DNA of 64,000 bases from G965230615 sp965230615 (GCA_965230615.1 OZ246012.1:3906001-3970000); one strand, 5' to 3'. Shown: positions 17,203-26,188, counted from the first letter of the stretch. The notes: a model not told the origin generated them from the sequence alone. A program made the numbers and translations.

Positions 17203-18147
17203 ATGCTGAAAAACTACTCCAAACAAAGCTGGGTGATACTGCTTGTTATGTTATGCAATATACATACGGCAACGGCTCAGCGTGTCTTGCTAAAAGGTAG
17301 TGATTCAAGTATTGGTCTTGAGGCTGCTGTCAAAATAAATTCTTCCTTTAATTTTCGAGTCGCTGGTTTTGAGCGCATAATAAAACACAGTAAAAACAAA
17401 CAGGGTTTTATAACTGAGCTGTCTATTGATAATAAAAGCTCGATGATGTTTGTTGATTATCATATTGCGCAGAGCCACTTCCGAGCGACGATGGGGGTAT
17501 TTGTTGAGCCTGATGCTATTAATTTTCAGAGTGAATCTTTTGACGTTAATAAGGAGCTTGATGATATTGTCATTCCTGCTGCTGATATTGTGCGCTTAAA
17601 ACATCGTATCGTTGGTTTGCAGGAAAAGGCGAGGGATTTAAGTGGTGCAGAGATTTCTTTGGCAGGCCTCTTGCCTTCTATCGTTGCAACAGCTGCGCAG
17701 CAAAATATCGATTTGCAAAATATCGTGTCCGAGAGCGCAAGCCAAACAGTAGTATTGCCAACGTTTGATACCTCTTCGACAGCGTTGCCAGATGATGAGT
17801 CAATTGAAGATGTTGTTATCGAGTTGCCTTCTTTGCAATTAGCGTTAGGTGATATTTTTGCCAAAGGCAGCGTTGAGTTTACGCCGGTTGCGCCATATTT
17901 TGGTTTAGGTTTTGGTAACCCACCTGACTCTGATAGTCGTTGGGGCTATAGTGTGGATATTGGTGTGATTTATCATGGCGAGCCTCAAATTGATGTGCAT
18001 GTCGATGGTGGCTTACGCAACATTCACCCCTTACTAACGCAGGCGATTGATCAATGGGTAGCAGAAGAGCATCGTGCTTTACAAGAAAAGCTCAGCGATA
18101 AACGTTTACGCCCGTATCTATCGATGGGAGTATCTGTGGCTTTTTAG
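17203..18147 (+). CDS. Secreted outer-membrane beta-barrel-type protein
   Basis: A 314-residue protein with a signal peptide (charged LKNYSKQ, hydrophobic core 9-20, cut after ATA at about residue 25). The middle has a helix-like stretch (about 120-200). The last 100 residues hold alternating strands of the type VAPYFGLGFGNP...RWGYSVDIGVIYHG, and the chain ends in phenylalanine, as integral outer membrane proteins do. This C-terminal pattern occurs in uncharacterised OMPs of Acinetobacter and Pseudomonas relatives. A GGAGG ribosome site precedes ATG 17203. Function unknown. A terminator follows immediately. Confidence 0.7.
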   Translation: MLKNYSKQSWVILLVMLCNIHTATAQRVLLKGSDSSIGLEAAVKINSSFNFRVAGFERIIKHSKNKQGFITELSIDNKSSMMFVDYHIAQSHFRATMGVFVEPDAINFQSESFDVNKELDDIVIPAADIVRLKHRIVGLQEKARDLSGAEISLAGLLPSIVATAAQQNIDLQNIVSESASQTVVLPTFDTSSTALPDDESIEDVVIELPSLQLALGDIFAKGSVEFTPVAPYFGLGFGNPPDSDSRWGYSVDIGVIYHGEPQIDVHVDGGLRNIHPLLTQAIDQWVAEEHRALQEKLSDKRLRPYLSMGVSVAF

Positions 18148-18158
18148 ATGGTTGTTGT

Positions 18159-18190
18159 AAAGCACCCCCAATATTCGGGGTGCTTTAAAA
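18159..18190. terminator. Rho-independent terminator
   Basis: AAAGCACCCC (18159-18168) and GGGGTGCTTT (18177-18186) pair across an 8-base loop, between the convergent outer-membrane-type gene and the CBS gene; usable in both directions. Confidence 0.85.
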
Positions 18191-18210
18191 CCTATTGAAG
18201 GTTGCAATGA

Positions 18211-18609
18211 CTACCAAAGTGTCTGTAATGCTCTGAGTACATCGCGGCGACTGATTTGTCCAACGAGGCGGTTTTCTTCATTAAAGACTGCATAGCGGCG
18301 TAGCGGGTTGCTATAAAATAATTCTGCCAGGTCAACAATGCTCATATCTTCTTGCACTGTTTTCACATCGGTTGTCATAAACTCTTCGACTTTGCCGCCG
18401 AGCTCTTCATGGTAACTGGCGTTGAGTGCCACTTTCATACAATCGCGTTCTGAAATTATACCGACCAGATTACCTCGTTGGTCGACGACAGAAGCACCGG
18501 AGATTTTTTTACCGACAAGTTCATTAATTGCATCGAGTATGTCCATATCCGGGGCGAATGTCACCAGATTGGCTGCCATATAATCTTTTACGGTAATTTT
18601 TTTAAGCAT
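18211..18609 (-). CDS. CBS-pair domain protein
   Basis: A 132-residue protein made of two CBS domains (about 7-62 and 76-130), each with the pattern of a VxDYM/EFMTTDV strand, a helix and GIISERDCM or GQISRRDVL at the end. Stand-alone CBS pairs usually bind adenosine nucleotides and act as small regulatory modules; the partner is unknown. It lies at the downstream end of the nqr-apbE-nqrM block, separated from nqrM by 118 bases. Confidence 0.85.
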   Translation of the reverse strand: MLKKITVKDYMAANLVTFAPDMDILDAINELVGKKISGASVVDQRGNLVGIISERDCMKVALNASYHEELGGKVEEFMTTDVKTVQEDMSIVDLAELFYSNPLRRYAVFNEENRLVGQISRRDVLRALQTLW

Positions 18610-18727
18610 CAGTTTTGTCCGTCCCCGAAGTCCAGATGGCTTGCTGTGCCAAGCTGCTAGGCATTTTTATGCTAGACAAGCCACAAATTGTTAATTGATC
18701 AGTTTGTTGCTGAGTTTTACCGCTATC

Positions 18728-18937
18728 CTAAACAGACAGGTTCTGCTTCTTAAGTTCTAGCGCTTTTCTTCGCTTTTCGCAAGGTTTTGTGCAAATTTCA
18801 CAGGCACTTTCCAGGCCCTCAAGGTTGTTCAGGCCGCCGCAGCTGCCACTAATACGGCGACCACCGAGTATAACGCCGATTGCCATAGCAGCAACGGCGA
18901 CTAACATGATGATAAAAGTTGCGATAAAGATGTTCAT
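18728..18937 (-). CDS. nqrM: NqrM, Na+-NQR maturation factor
   Basis: A 69-residue protein with one membrane helix (about 3-24) followed by a conserved cysteine array: GGRRISGSCGGLNN (Cys33) and CEICTKPCEKR (Cys46, Cys49, Cys53). This is the NqrM (formerly DUF539) family, required to assemble functional Na+-NQR, most likely by delivering iron for the Cys cluster between NqrD and NqrE. Its start overlaps the apbE stop by four bases, so the two are translationally coupled. Confidence 0.93.
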   Translation of the reverse strand: MNIFIATFIIMLVAVAAMAIGVILGGRRISGSCGGLNNLEGLESACEICTKPCEKRRKALELKKQNLSV

Positions 18938-19977
18938 AGTCTCTGCTTTGTTAGATAGCTATTAAAGCTAGTGGTTGCACGTGATTCAAAGCCATTATCA
19001 CTTTTGCTGATAAGTAAGGCGGCCAGATTAAGCTTTTCTGCAAGCTTGTAGCCTGCATCAGGCCCTAATACCAGTAGCGCGGTGGCTAGAGCATCAGCCG
19101 TCATGGCAGATGTGTGAATAATGGTGACAGATGCAAGCTTATGACTGACAGGCTGACCATTACGCGGGTCAATGGTATGCGAATAACGCAAGCCATCAAT
19201 CTCAAAGTAATTACGGTAGTCGCCTGAGGTCGCCACAGCATGGCTGCCTGGTTGAATGATTTTATAGATATTTTGGCTGCTTGAGGAGGGCTTTTCGATC
19301 GCAATTTGCCAGGGTTGACCTTTGGCGTTGACGCCCTGTGTTTTTAACTCTCCGCCAATTTCGACCATGTAATTTTCAATGTTCTTTTGTGTTAGCAGGG
19401 TTGCAATACGATCGACAGCATAACCCTTGGCAATAGCGGATAAGTCCAAATAAACTTGTGGTGCTTGTTTGGCAAGCGAGTGTTGCTCAGCATCTAAGAT
19501 AACCCTATGCATGCCGGTATACTGCATAGCCTGACGAATGCTGGCGGCATCCGGTACATTGTCTTCGGTTTGTTGTTTAGGGCCAAAGCCCCAGAGATTG
19601 ACCAGCGGACCGACGGTAATATCGAATGCACCATTGCTAAGTGTATGAATGCGTTGCGCCTCATTTAATACCGCCCAGAGTGCATCGGATAAGGTGATAG
19701 CCGTATCGTCTTTGTGTTGGTTAATCAGTGATAGCGCTGAGTCGGCTTGATAAGTCGACATTTGTTGGTTGATTTCCTGCAACACCGCGTTAATCTGGCT
19801 TTTCAGGCTGGCCTGCTTAATGCTGCTAGGTAAGTCTGTGATTTTAATAGTGTATAGCGTGCCCATGGTTGGGCCACTGATATGACTGCTACTGCGCTGG
19901 GCCTGCTCAGTGCAGGCTACGAGAATCAGCGTTAGAGAGAAAACAAGTAAGAGAGGCTTTAGTAAATGGTTTGGCAT
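18934..19977 (-). CDS. apbE: ApbE FAD:protein FMN transferase (lipoprotein)
   Basis: Attaches FMN covalently to threonine in NqrB and NqrC, using FAD as donor. The 347-residue precursor has a lipoprotein signal peptide with lipobox LVAC (Cys22), fitting a periplasmic, membrane-tethered enzyme. Family motifs include GPTMGTLYTI, GAFDITVGPLVNLWGFG, YLDLSAIAKGYAVDRIA and the C-terminal HTIDPRNGQPVSH and SAMTADALATALLVLG. It lies downstream of nqrF but a strong terminator (19992-20040) stands between them. Confidence 0.95.
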   Translation of the reverse strand: MPNHLLKPLLLVFSLTLILVACTEQAQRSSSHISGPTMGTLYTIKITDLPSSIKQASLKSQINAVLQEINQQMSTYQADSALSLINQHKDDTAITLSDALWAVLNEAQRIHTLSNGAFDITVGPLVNLWGFGPKQQTEDNVPDAASIRQAMQYTGMHRVILDAEQHSLAKQAPQVYLDLSAIAKGYAVDRIATLLTQKNIENYMVEIGGELKTQGVNAKGQPWQIAIEKPSSSSQNIYKIIQPGSHAVATSGDYRNYFEIDGLRYSHTIDPRNGQPVSHKLASVTIIHTSAMTADALATALLVLGPDAGYKLAEKLNLAALLISKSDNGFESRATTSFNSYLTKQRL

Positions 19978-19991
19978 GTTATTTAGTACTA

Positions 19992-20040
19992 AAAAGCCAC
20001 GGATAATACAGCGTTAATGCGGTGCTTATCCGTGGCTTTT
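19992..20040 (-). terminator. Strong terminator after nqrF
   Basis: Fifteen-base perfect arms, AAAAGCCACGGATAA (19992-20006) and TTATCCGTGGCTTTT (20026-20040), with a 19-base loop. On the minus strand the stem ends in a run of T. It splits nqrABCDEF from apbE-nqrM, which must be reached by read-through or by a promoter of their own. Confidence 0.85.
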
Positions 20041-20058
20041 ATGTGTTAATGAGTAGGT

Positions 20059-21279
20059 TTATCCACCAAAGTCATCTAGCATAATGTTTTCGTGTTCAAC
20101 GCCCAGGTCTTCGAGCATTTTAATTACCGCAGCGTTCATCATAGGTGGACCACACATATAATACTCAACATCTTCAGGAGCAGGGTGGTCTTTTAAGTAA
20201 TTCTCCAGCAGTACTTCATGGATAAAGCCAGTGTAACCTTGCCAGTTATCATCAGGACTCGGGTCTGATAAAGCAGTGTGCCAGACAAAGTTATCGTGTT
20301 TCTCGGCCAGGCCGTTGAAGTCATTAACATAAAACATTTCTTTTTTGCTGCGAGCACCATACCAGAAACTGATTTTACGATTTGTGTTCAAGCGACTTAA
20401 TTGGTCGAAGATGTGTGAGCGCATCGGTGCCATACCCGCACCACCGCCGATAAACACCATTTCTGCTTCAGTATCTTTGGCAAAGAACTCACCAAAAGGC
20501 CCTGAGATAGTCACATCATCGCCTGGCTTAAGATTAAAGATATACGATGACATCTTGCCAGGTGCAATATCTTTACTGCCGGGAGGCGGTGTTGCGATAC
20601 GCACGTTGAGCATAATAATGCCTTTCTCTTCCGGGTAGTTAGCCATAGAGTATGCGCGTAATACCGGTTCTTTAACTTGCGACTGGTATTTCCAGATATT
20701 GAATCGGTCCCAGTCTTCATGGAATTTCTCATCCACTGCAAAGTTTTTATAGTCACACTCATAAGGTGGACATTCAATCTGAATATAGCCACCAGCACGG
20801 AAGTCAACATTTTCACCGACAGGTAATTCTAAAACGAGCTCTTTAATAAAGGTTGCCACATTATTGTTTGAGCGCACTTTACATTGCCACTTTTTAATAC
20901 CAAATACTTCTTCGGGGACTTGGATTTTAAGGTCCTGTTTGACCGTTACCTGGCATGATAGGCGATCACCTTCGGTAGCTTCGCGTTTAGTAATGTGGTT
21001 GAGTTCGGTAGGGGAAATTGCGCCGCCACCATCAAATATTTTTACACGACATTGCGCGCAAGTGCCGCCACCACCGCAGGCAGATGCGACAAACAAACCA
21101 TTGTCTGCCAGCGCGCCAAGCAGTTTGGAGCCGACAGGCGCATTAACTGTCTTTTCACCATTAATTTTAATATCGACATTACCCGAAGCAACCAATTTGG
21201 ATTTGGCAAATAAAATCACTGCCACAAGCGCCAAAATAATCGCGGTAAAGAAGGTAACGCCTAAGCCAATTTCAAGCAT
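20059..21279 (-). CDS. nqrF: NqrF, NADH-oxidising subunit of Na+-NQR
   Basis: Entry point of electrons into the complex: oxidises NADH through FAD and passes electrons to a [2Fe-2S] cluster. The 406-residue protein has an N-terminal membrane anchor (about 3-24), a ferredoxin domain with cluster cysteines Cys68, Cys74, Cys77 and Cys109, and a ferredoxin-reductase domain with the FAD-binding RAYSMANYP and NADH-binding GGGAGMAPMRSHI and YYMCGPPMMN. The C-terminus ends in LDDFGG as in other NqrF. Last gene of the nqr operon. Confidence 0.97.
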   Translation of the reverse strand: MLEIGLGVTFFTAIILALVAVILFAKSKLVASGNVDIKINGEKTVNAPVGSKLLGALADNGLFVASACGGGGTCAQCRVKIFDGGGAISPTELNHITKREATEGDRLSCQVTVKQDLKIQVPEEVFGIKKWQCKVRSNNNVATFIKELVLELPVGENVDFRAGGYIQIECPPYECDYKNFAVDEKFHEDWDRFNIWKYQSQVKEPVLRAYSMANYPEEKGIIMLNVRIATPPPGSKDIAPGKMSSYIFNLKPGDDVTISGPFGEFFAKDTEAEMVFIGGGAGMAPMRSHIFDQLSRLNTNRKISFWYGARSKKEMFYVNDFNGLAEKHDNFVWHTALSDPSPDDNWQGYTGFIHEVLLENYLKDHPAPEDVEYYMCGPPMMNAAVIKMLEDLGVEHENIMLDDFGG

Positions 21280-21346
21280 ATGCTGATTCCTACAAGTTAA
21301 AATTCTTTTCGCTAAGTATTAAATAAGCTCTAAATATTTTTGGGGC

Positions 21347-21955
21347 TTATATCTGCACGCCAGAAAATGCCATGAAACCCATGGACATTAAGCCAACAGT
21401 GATAAAAGTAATGCCTAAGCCTTGCAGGCCGTCGGGTACATCACTGTATTTAAGCTTCTCACGTACACCGGCTAATGCTGCAATAGCCAAGGCCCAGCCT
21501 AAGCCACTGCCAATACCATAAACGACACTTTCGCCAAAGTTATAATCACGTTCTACCATAAACAGCGAGCCACCTAAGATAGCGCAGTTTACTGTGATTA
21601 GCGGTAAGAAAACGCCAAGCGCGTTGTATAGGGCAGGGAAAAACCGGTCTAAGGTCATTTCCAGGATTTGTACAATGGCTGCAATAACACCGATATAACT
21701 GATTAAACCTAAAAAGCTTAAATTAACATCTGGCAAGCCTGCCCAGGCAAGCGCACCGTCTTTTAATAAAAACTGATAAATCAGATTGTTAGCCGGCACA
21801 GTAATTGTTTGTACCACCAGTACCGCAATACCTAAGCCAATGGCTGTTTCGATTTTTTTCGAAATCGCCAAAAAGGTACACATGCCGAGAAAAAACGACA
21901 GCGCCAGGTTTTCAATGAAGATCGCGCGTACGAGTAAACTGATATACGCTTCCAT
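21347..21955 (-). CDS. nqrE: NqrE subunit of Na+-NQR
   Basis: A 202-residue, six-helix inner-membrane subunit, homologous to NqrD and RnfA. Recognised by SLLVRAIFIENLALSFFLGMC near the N-terminus with the conserved cysteine, VNCAILGGSLFMVERDYNF and the C-terminal GLMSMGFMAFSGVQI. The NqrD/NqrE pair holds an iron-sulfur centre at their interface. Start overlaps the nqrD stop by one base (TAATG). Confidence 0.97.
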   Translation of the reverse strand: MEAYISLLVRAIFIENLALSFFLGMCTFLAISKKIETAIGLGIAVLVVQTITVPANNLIYQFLLKDGALAWAGLPDVNLSFLGLISYIGVIAAIVQILEMTLDRFFPALYNALGVFLPLITVNCAILGGSLFMVERDYNFGESVVYGIGSGLGWALAIAALAGVREKLKYSDVPDGLQGLGITFITVGLMSMGFMAFSGVQI

Positions 21956-22617
21956 TACACACCCTCCGTCTTATGGATTTGGTGGATTTGATACTCAGGT
22001 TTTTCTATTTGCTCTGTTTTCCAAACGCGTAAAGCCCAGATAAACAAGCCAATAATGAAAAAAGCACTCGGTGGTAACATCATTAAACCATTAGGTACAT
22101 ACCAGCCGCCTTCGGTGGCTAATGGCAATACTTGAATACCTAATAAGCTGCCTGAGCCAAACAGCTCACGCACGGTACCAACAACAATTAAAATCAGGCT
22201 GTAGCCTAAGCCGTTGCCCACACCGTCAATAAAGCTCAGGGCTGGGCCATTTTTCATAGCGAATGCTTCAGCGCGACCCAGCACGATGCAGTTGGTAATA
22301 ATCAGGCCAACAAAAACCGATAGCTGTTTGCTTAACTCAAACGCAAACGCTTTGAGCATTTGGTCAACCACGATGACCAAAGAGGCAATAATCGTCATTT
22401 GTACAATGATGCGAATATTCGATGGAATATGGTTACGAATAATGCTGATAAATAAACCTGAGAAAGCGGTGACCAGCGTTAAGGCCAAACACATAATAAG
22501 CGATGGCGCGAGTTGTGAGGTAACCGCTAACGCTGAGCAGACGCCCAGAATTTGTAAAGCAATAGGGTTGTTGTTGACCAAAGGGTCGAGCAACACTTTT
22601 TTAGGTGAGTCAGACAT
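21955..22617 (-). CDS. nqrD: NqrD subunit of Na+-NQR
   Basis: A 220-residue, six-helix inner-membrane subunit. Diagnostic pieces are DPLVNNNPIALQILGVCSALAV with the conserved cysteine, LIITNCIVLGRAEAFA and FIDGVGNGLGYS. It lies two bases after nqrC and overlaps the nqrE start. Confidence 0.97.
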   Translation of the reverse strand: MSDSPKKVLLDPLVNNNPIALQILGVCSALAVTSQLAPSLIMCLALTLVTAFSGLFISIIRNHIPSNIRIIVQMTIIASLVIVVDQMLKAFAFELSKQLSVFVGLIITNCIVLGRAEAFAMKNGPALSFIDGVGNGLGYSLILIVVGTVRELFGSGSLLGIQVLPLATEGGWYVPNGLMMLPPSAFFIIGLFIWALRVWKTEQIEKPEYQIHQIHKTEGV

Positions 22618-22619
22618 GC

Positions 22620-23399
22620 TTAACCTCTTAACGCTTTAAATTTATTTAAAAAGGGACCAAAGCCTTGATCGCCTAGCCAGTAAGTCACTAGATTACCAAC
22701 ACCACGGCTGGTGATCGTCGCGCCAGCTAGGCCATCAACTTGATAAGCTTCATTCGGGTTGCCAGCAACAACATTGCCTTTTACAACATTCAACTTGGGT
22801 TGGTTGTTGTTATCAAAGGCTAGTTTGCCCTGCCATTTGGCTCGCCAGCCTGGATTGTCGATCTCGCCACCCAGACCTGGTGTTTCGGCATGTTCGTAAA
22901 AACTTAAGCCGTATACGGTATTTAAATCATTTTCGAGTGCCAAGAAGCCATACATGGTTGACCATAAGCCATAGCCATGCATTGGCAAAATAATATATTT
23001 GATTTGCTCATCGACTTTAATTAAATAAACCGAGGCATATTTGGCACGACGCTTAATGCTGGCGATATCTTTACCGGCTGGAATCGTAATGCTCTGAGCA
23101 GGGTCTTTGGCAGCTTTTTTCTGATCAAAGCTTGCAGCATCAACATCGGTAACAAAGTCGCCGCTGGCCAGGTCGATAACACGTTGCTCAACGTATTGCT
23201 CATACAAAGCCTGAATATCATCACCTTCTTTGAGTAAGCCTGCAACATTAAGAATGTTTTTTTGCTTATCAATGACCTTGTTGGTTTTTTGTTTCTCTTT
23301 CAACAGTACTGCTGCGCCTGATACCACAATAGAGCAAGCCAGGCACAATGAGACAGCAACGATGATGGTTTTTTGAATACTATCGTTATTGTTAGACAT
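22620..23399 (-). CDS. nqrC: NqrC subunit of Na+-NQR
   Basis: A 259-residue subunit with one N-terminal membrane helix (about 11-32) and a periplasmic FMN-binding domain. The covalent flavin site is DGLAGATITS; the flavinylated threonine should be Thr228, the last residue of the D-x-x-(s/t)-G-A-T pattern, here with alanine where serine or threonine is commoner. It is a substrate of ApbE encoded at 18934-19977. Confidence 0.96.
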   Translation of the reverse strand: MSNNNDSIQKTIIVAVSLCLACSIVVSGAAVLLKEKQKTNKVIDKQKNILNVAGLLKEGDDIQALYEQYVEQRVIDLASGDFVTDVDAASFDQKKAAKDPAQSITIPAGKDIASIKRRAKYASVYLIKVDEQIKYIILPMHGYGLWSTMYGFLALENDLNTVYGLSFYEHAETPGLGGEIDNPGWRAKWQGKLAFDNNNQPKLNVVKGNVVAGNPNEAYQVDGLAGATITSRGVGNLVTYWLGDQGFGPFLNKFKALRG

Positions 23400-23422
23400 A
23401 AGTTAAACCTTTGTGCGTCTGC

Positions 23423-24655
23423 TTAAGCTTTAAGCGCATTTCTGCGGGTTCTGCGTTTAATGTTCGCTTGCACAACAAAATGATCAATCAATGGTGCAAA
23501 CAGGTTGGCAAATAAAATCGCCAGCATAATACCTTCTGGGAATGCCGGATTGATGACACGAATCAATACCGTCATAAAGCCAATTAATAGGCCGTAAATC
23601 CAACGACCGGTATTGGTCATTGATGCGCTAACCGGGTCGGTTGCCATATAGATGGCACCGAAAGCAAAGCCGCCCAATACGATATGCCAGTACCATTGCA
23701 TCGCAAACAGTGGGTTACTATCGCTACCGATGATATTGAATAAAAATGAGGTGCCAATCAGTCCCAGGAAACAACCCAGAATAATGCGGTATGATGCAAT
23801 GCCGGTCGTTAATAGGAATGCAGCGCCAATTAAGCAGGCCAATGTTGAGGTGGAGCCCATAGAGCCTTGTATCGTGCCAAGAAAAGCTGATAGCCAGCTG
23901 ATGCCGGAGGCGGTTACAGCTTCAACGCCACCCTCCGCAGCCAGGCCCAGTGCCGTCGCGCCACTAAAACCATCAACGGCTGTCCAGACTGAGTTACCCG
24001 ATTGGGTTGCCGGATAGGCAAAATAGAGAAAAGCACGGCCAGATAGCGCTGGGTTAAGGAAGTTTTTACCCGTGCCGCCAAAGACTTCTTTGGCGATCAC
24101 GACGCCAAAAATAATACCCAGGGCAACCTGCCAGAGTGGTGTGGTGGCGGGTAGTGTCAGGGCATAAAGAATGGAGGTAACAAAAAAGCCTTCATTAACT
24201 TCATGGTTGCGTACAGCGGCAAACAAAACTTCACAAATACCGCCAAAGATTAAGGTGACAATATAAATGGGGAAAAAGAACAAGGCCCCATGAATAAAAC
24301 AGCCTAGCGGGTTGCTGGCATTATAAACGCCTAGGAAGCCGGGCAGTATGTCCAGAATCCAGCCACGCCAGCCACTTTGACCTTCCAGGCCCATGTTGGC
24401 GATAGCCAGATTAGCTTGATAACCTGTATTCCAGCACGCCATTAATAAACAGGGCATTGCCGCTATCCAGACATAAGTCATGACCCGCTTAAGATCGAGC
24501 CCATCACGTACGTGTGGTGCGGTTGGTGTTACATCGCTGGGCGTGTAAAGAAAAGTGTCCACCATCTCATAGACGGCATAGTACTTCTCAAAAGGGCCAC
24601 CTTTGACAAAGTGAGGGTGGATGCGATCAAGAAAATTGCGTAAACGTTTAGCCAT
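23423..24655 (-). CDS. nqrB: NqrB subunit of Na+-NQR
   Basis: The main membrane subunit (410 residues, about ten helices) containing riboflavin and a covalent FMN and forming part of the Na+ path. The flavinylation motif is VDGFSGATALG, with Thr234 as acceptor, matching Thr236 of Vibrio NqrB. Its ATG overlaps the nqrA TAA (TAATG), indicating coupled translation. Confidence 0.97.
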   Translation of the reverse strand: MAKRLRNFLDRIHPHFVKGGPFEKYYAVYEMVDTFLYTPSDVTPTAPHVRDGLDLKRVMTYVWIAAMPCLLMACWNTGYQANLAIANMGLEGQSGWRGWILDILPGFLGVYNASNPLGCFIHGALFFFPIYIVTLIFGGICEVLFAAVRNHEVNEGFFVTSILYALTLPATTPLWQVALGIIFGVVIAKEVFGGTGKNFLNPALSGRAFLYFAYPATQSGNSVWTAVDGFSGATALGLAAEGGVEAVTASGISWLSAFLGTIQGSMGSTSTLACLIGAAFLLTTGIASYRIILGCFLGLIGTSFLFNIIGSDSNPLFAMQWYWHIVLGGFAFGAIYMATDPVSASMTNTGRWIYGLLIGFMTVLIRVINPAFPEGIMLAILFANLFAPLIDHFVVQANIKRRTRRNALKA

Positions 24656-26001
24656 TAGCCTTCCTGCTCAATTTGGGTAAGCGCAGACCTTAAGACCGGC
24701 GCATAGTCATATTTAGAATGTGAAGCATAGGTGCACAGTGACAAGTCTTCTTCGTCCAACTCTAAACAGCCAAGTGCCTGCGCTAAGTCGGTGTCATTGG
24801 TCACCAGAGCACGCAGTAACTGAGTGGGTAAGATATCCAGTGGCATGAGCTTTTCATAGTTGCCAATAGGGACCATCGCACGCGGGCTACCATGCGTTGA
24901 CGTGGTAAAGCCGAAGCGCTTGTCTTTATTAAAGCGCGAGATAAACACGCGCATAGCCGAATATTTATTGCGGCCTGGTGCTATCCAGCCCATAAACTGG
25001 CGAGCTCGGCCTTCGGCAATGACTGAGACTTGCAAATGGAAGCGGCCAACATAGGCGGCCCAACCGGTTGCCCGGCGGCCGGATAATACTGAACCTGAAA
25101 TAACGCGCACCTCGCCGTCTTGCAACTCATCGTTAATCAATTCCTCAGTACTGGCGCCCAGCCGGGTACGAATCAGGCGGGGCTGTTTGACCATAGGCCC
25201 AGCCAGTGACAGCACTCGCTCAGTCCAAATGCGGCCAGTGGTGAATAGTTTGCCGATCGCAATGACATCCTGGTAATTTAAATGCCAGATGGTTTTTTCG
25301 GCGCTCACAGGATCGAGAAAATGAACATGTGTGCCGGGTAAGCCAGCAGGGTGTGGGCCAGAGAAGCTGTGGTATTGCACATTATCAGCCGATACCTGCG
25401 GAATCTCCGAGCCTTCATGGTGGCAAACAAAGACATTGCCCGATAATAAGCGTGATATAACGGTTGTACCGTGCTGAAAGGCTTCGGCTTGCTCCTGAAT
25501 AATCAGGTTTGGGTCGGCAGCCAGTGGACGTGTATCCATCGCATTAATAAAGACCGAGTTCGGTGTGCTATCGGTTTTTGGTTGCTTGCTATAGGGGCGA
25601 GTGCGTAAGCAAGCCCAAAGGCCGGACTTGATCAGGTTGTCTTTGACCTGTTCAGCGCTGAGTGTTGCCAACTTATCCGCCACATAAGCCTCAAAAGTCA
25701 CTTCTTCGTCACCATCGAGCTCGATAACGACAGACTGTAATACGCGTTTGGCGCCGCGATTAATGGCTTTGACCGTACCACAACCGGGAGAAGTATAGCT
25801 GACACCAGGGTTTTTCTTGTCTTCAAATAGTATTTGCCCCAGTTTTACGCGATCTCCCTCTTGTACATGCATGGTAGGCTTCATGCCTATATAGTCGGCA
25901 CCCATCACTGCCACCGTTTTCACGGCAGGCGCGGTATGGATGGCTTGTTCTGGCTCACCAGAGATGGGCAGGTCAAGGCCTTGTTTGATTTTGATCGTCA
26001 T
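24655..26001 (-). CDS. nqrA: NqrA subunit of Na+-NQR
   Basis: The soluble, cytoplasm-facing 448-residue subunit implicated in ubiquinone binding. It starts with IKIKQGLDLPISGEP and contains GADYIGMKPTMHVQEGDRVKLGQ, the lipoyl-like N-domain, and FTTGRIWTERVLSLAGP. First gene of nqrABCDEF; promoter found upstream at 26105-26133. Confidence 0.97.
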   Translation of the reverse strand: MTIKIKQGLDLPISGEPEQAIHTAPAVKTVAVMGADYIGMKPTMHVQEGDRVKLGQILFEDKKNPGVSYTSPGCGTVKAINRGAKRVLQSVVIELDGDEEVTFEAYVADKLATLSAEQVKDNLIKSGLWACLRTRPYSKQPKTDSTPNSVFINAMDTRPLAADPNLIIQEQAEAFQHGTTVISRLLSGNVFVCHHEGSEIPQVSADNVQYHSFSGPHPAGLPGTHVHFLDPVSAEKTIWHLNYQDVIAIGKLFTTGRIWTERVLSLAGPMVKQPRLIRTRLGASTEELINDELQDGEVRVISGSVLSGRRATGWAAYVGRFHLQVSVIAEGRARQFMGWIAPGRNKYSAMRVFISRFNKDKRFGFTTSTHGSPRAMVPIGNYEKLMPLDILPTQLLRALVTNDTDLAQALGCLELDEEDLSLCTYASHSKYDYAPVLRSALTQIEQEG

Positions 26002-26104
26002 AATATGTATTCGAATCCGTGTGCAGGCTTGTTGTCTAACAAGTCCGTATTAAGTTACTTAACTACAAGGAATGTGCCAGCAATGCAAAAAAAGCGGCGG
26101 GCAT

Positions 26105-26133
26105 ATTATAAGTGAATTGTCGGTATGCACCAA
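26105..26133 (-). promoter_or_regulatory. Putative sigma70 promoter of nqrABCDEF
   Basis: On the minus strand, TTGGTG (26133-26128), 17 bases, then TATAAT (26110-26105). It predicts a transcript start near 26098 and a leader of roughly 97 bases before nqrA. Confidence 0.6.
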
Positions 26134-26182
26134 TACAAGCAGCGTATTAATTACGGCATTTTCGTCCAGTAGTTTAAATGGC

Positions 26183-26188
26183 TATAAT
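26183..26188 (+). promoter_or_regulatory. Possible -10 box of the YdcH-type gene
   Basis: A consensus TATAAT (26183-26188) lies 70 bases before the GTG at 26258. The matching -35 region is weak (TTTCGT at 17 bases), so the assignment rests on the -10 box alone. Confidence 0.35.

Noticed and set aside
16897..17226. A 109-codon minus-strand frame upstream of the outer-membrane-type gene
   Set aside because: TTG start only, no clear ribosome site and overlap with a better supported gene start; not listed as a gene, but kept as a low-interest finding.
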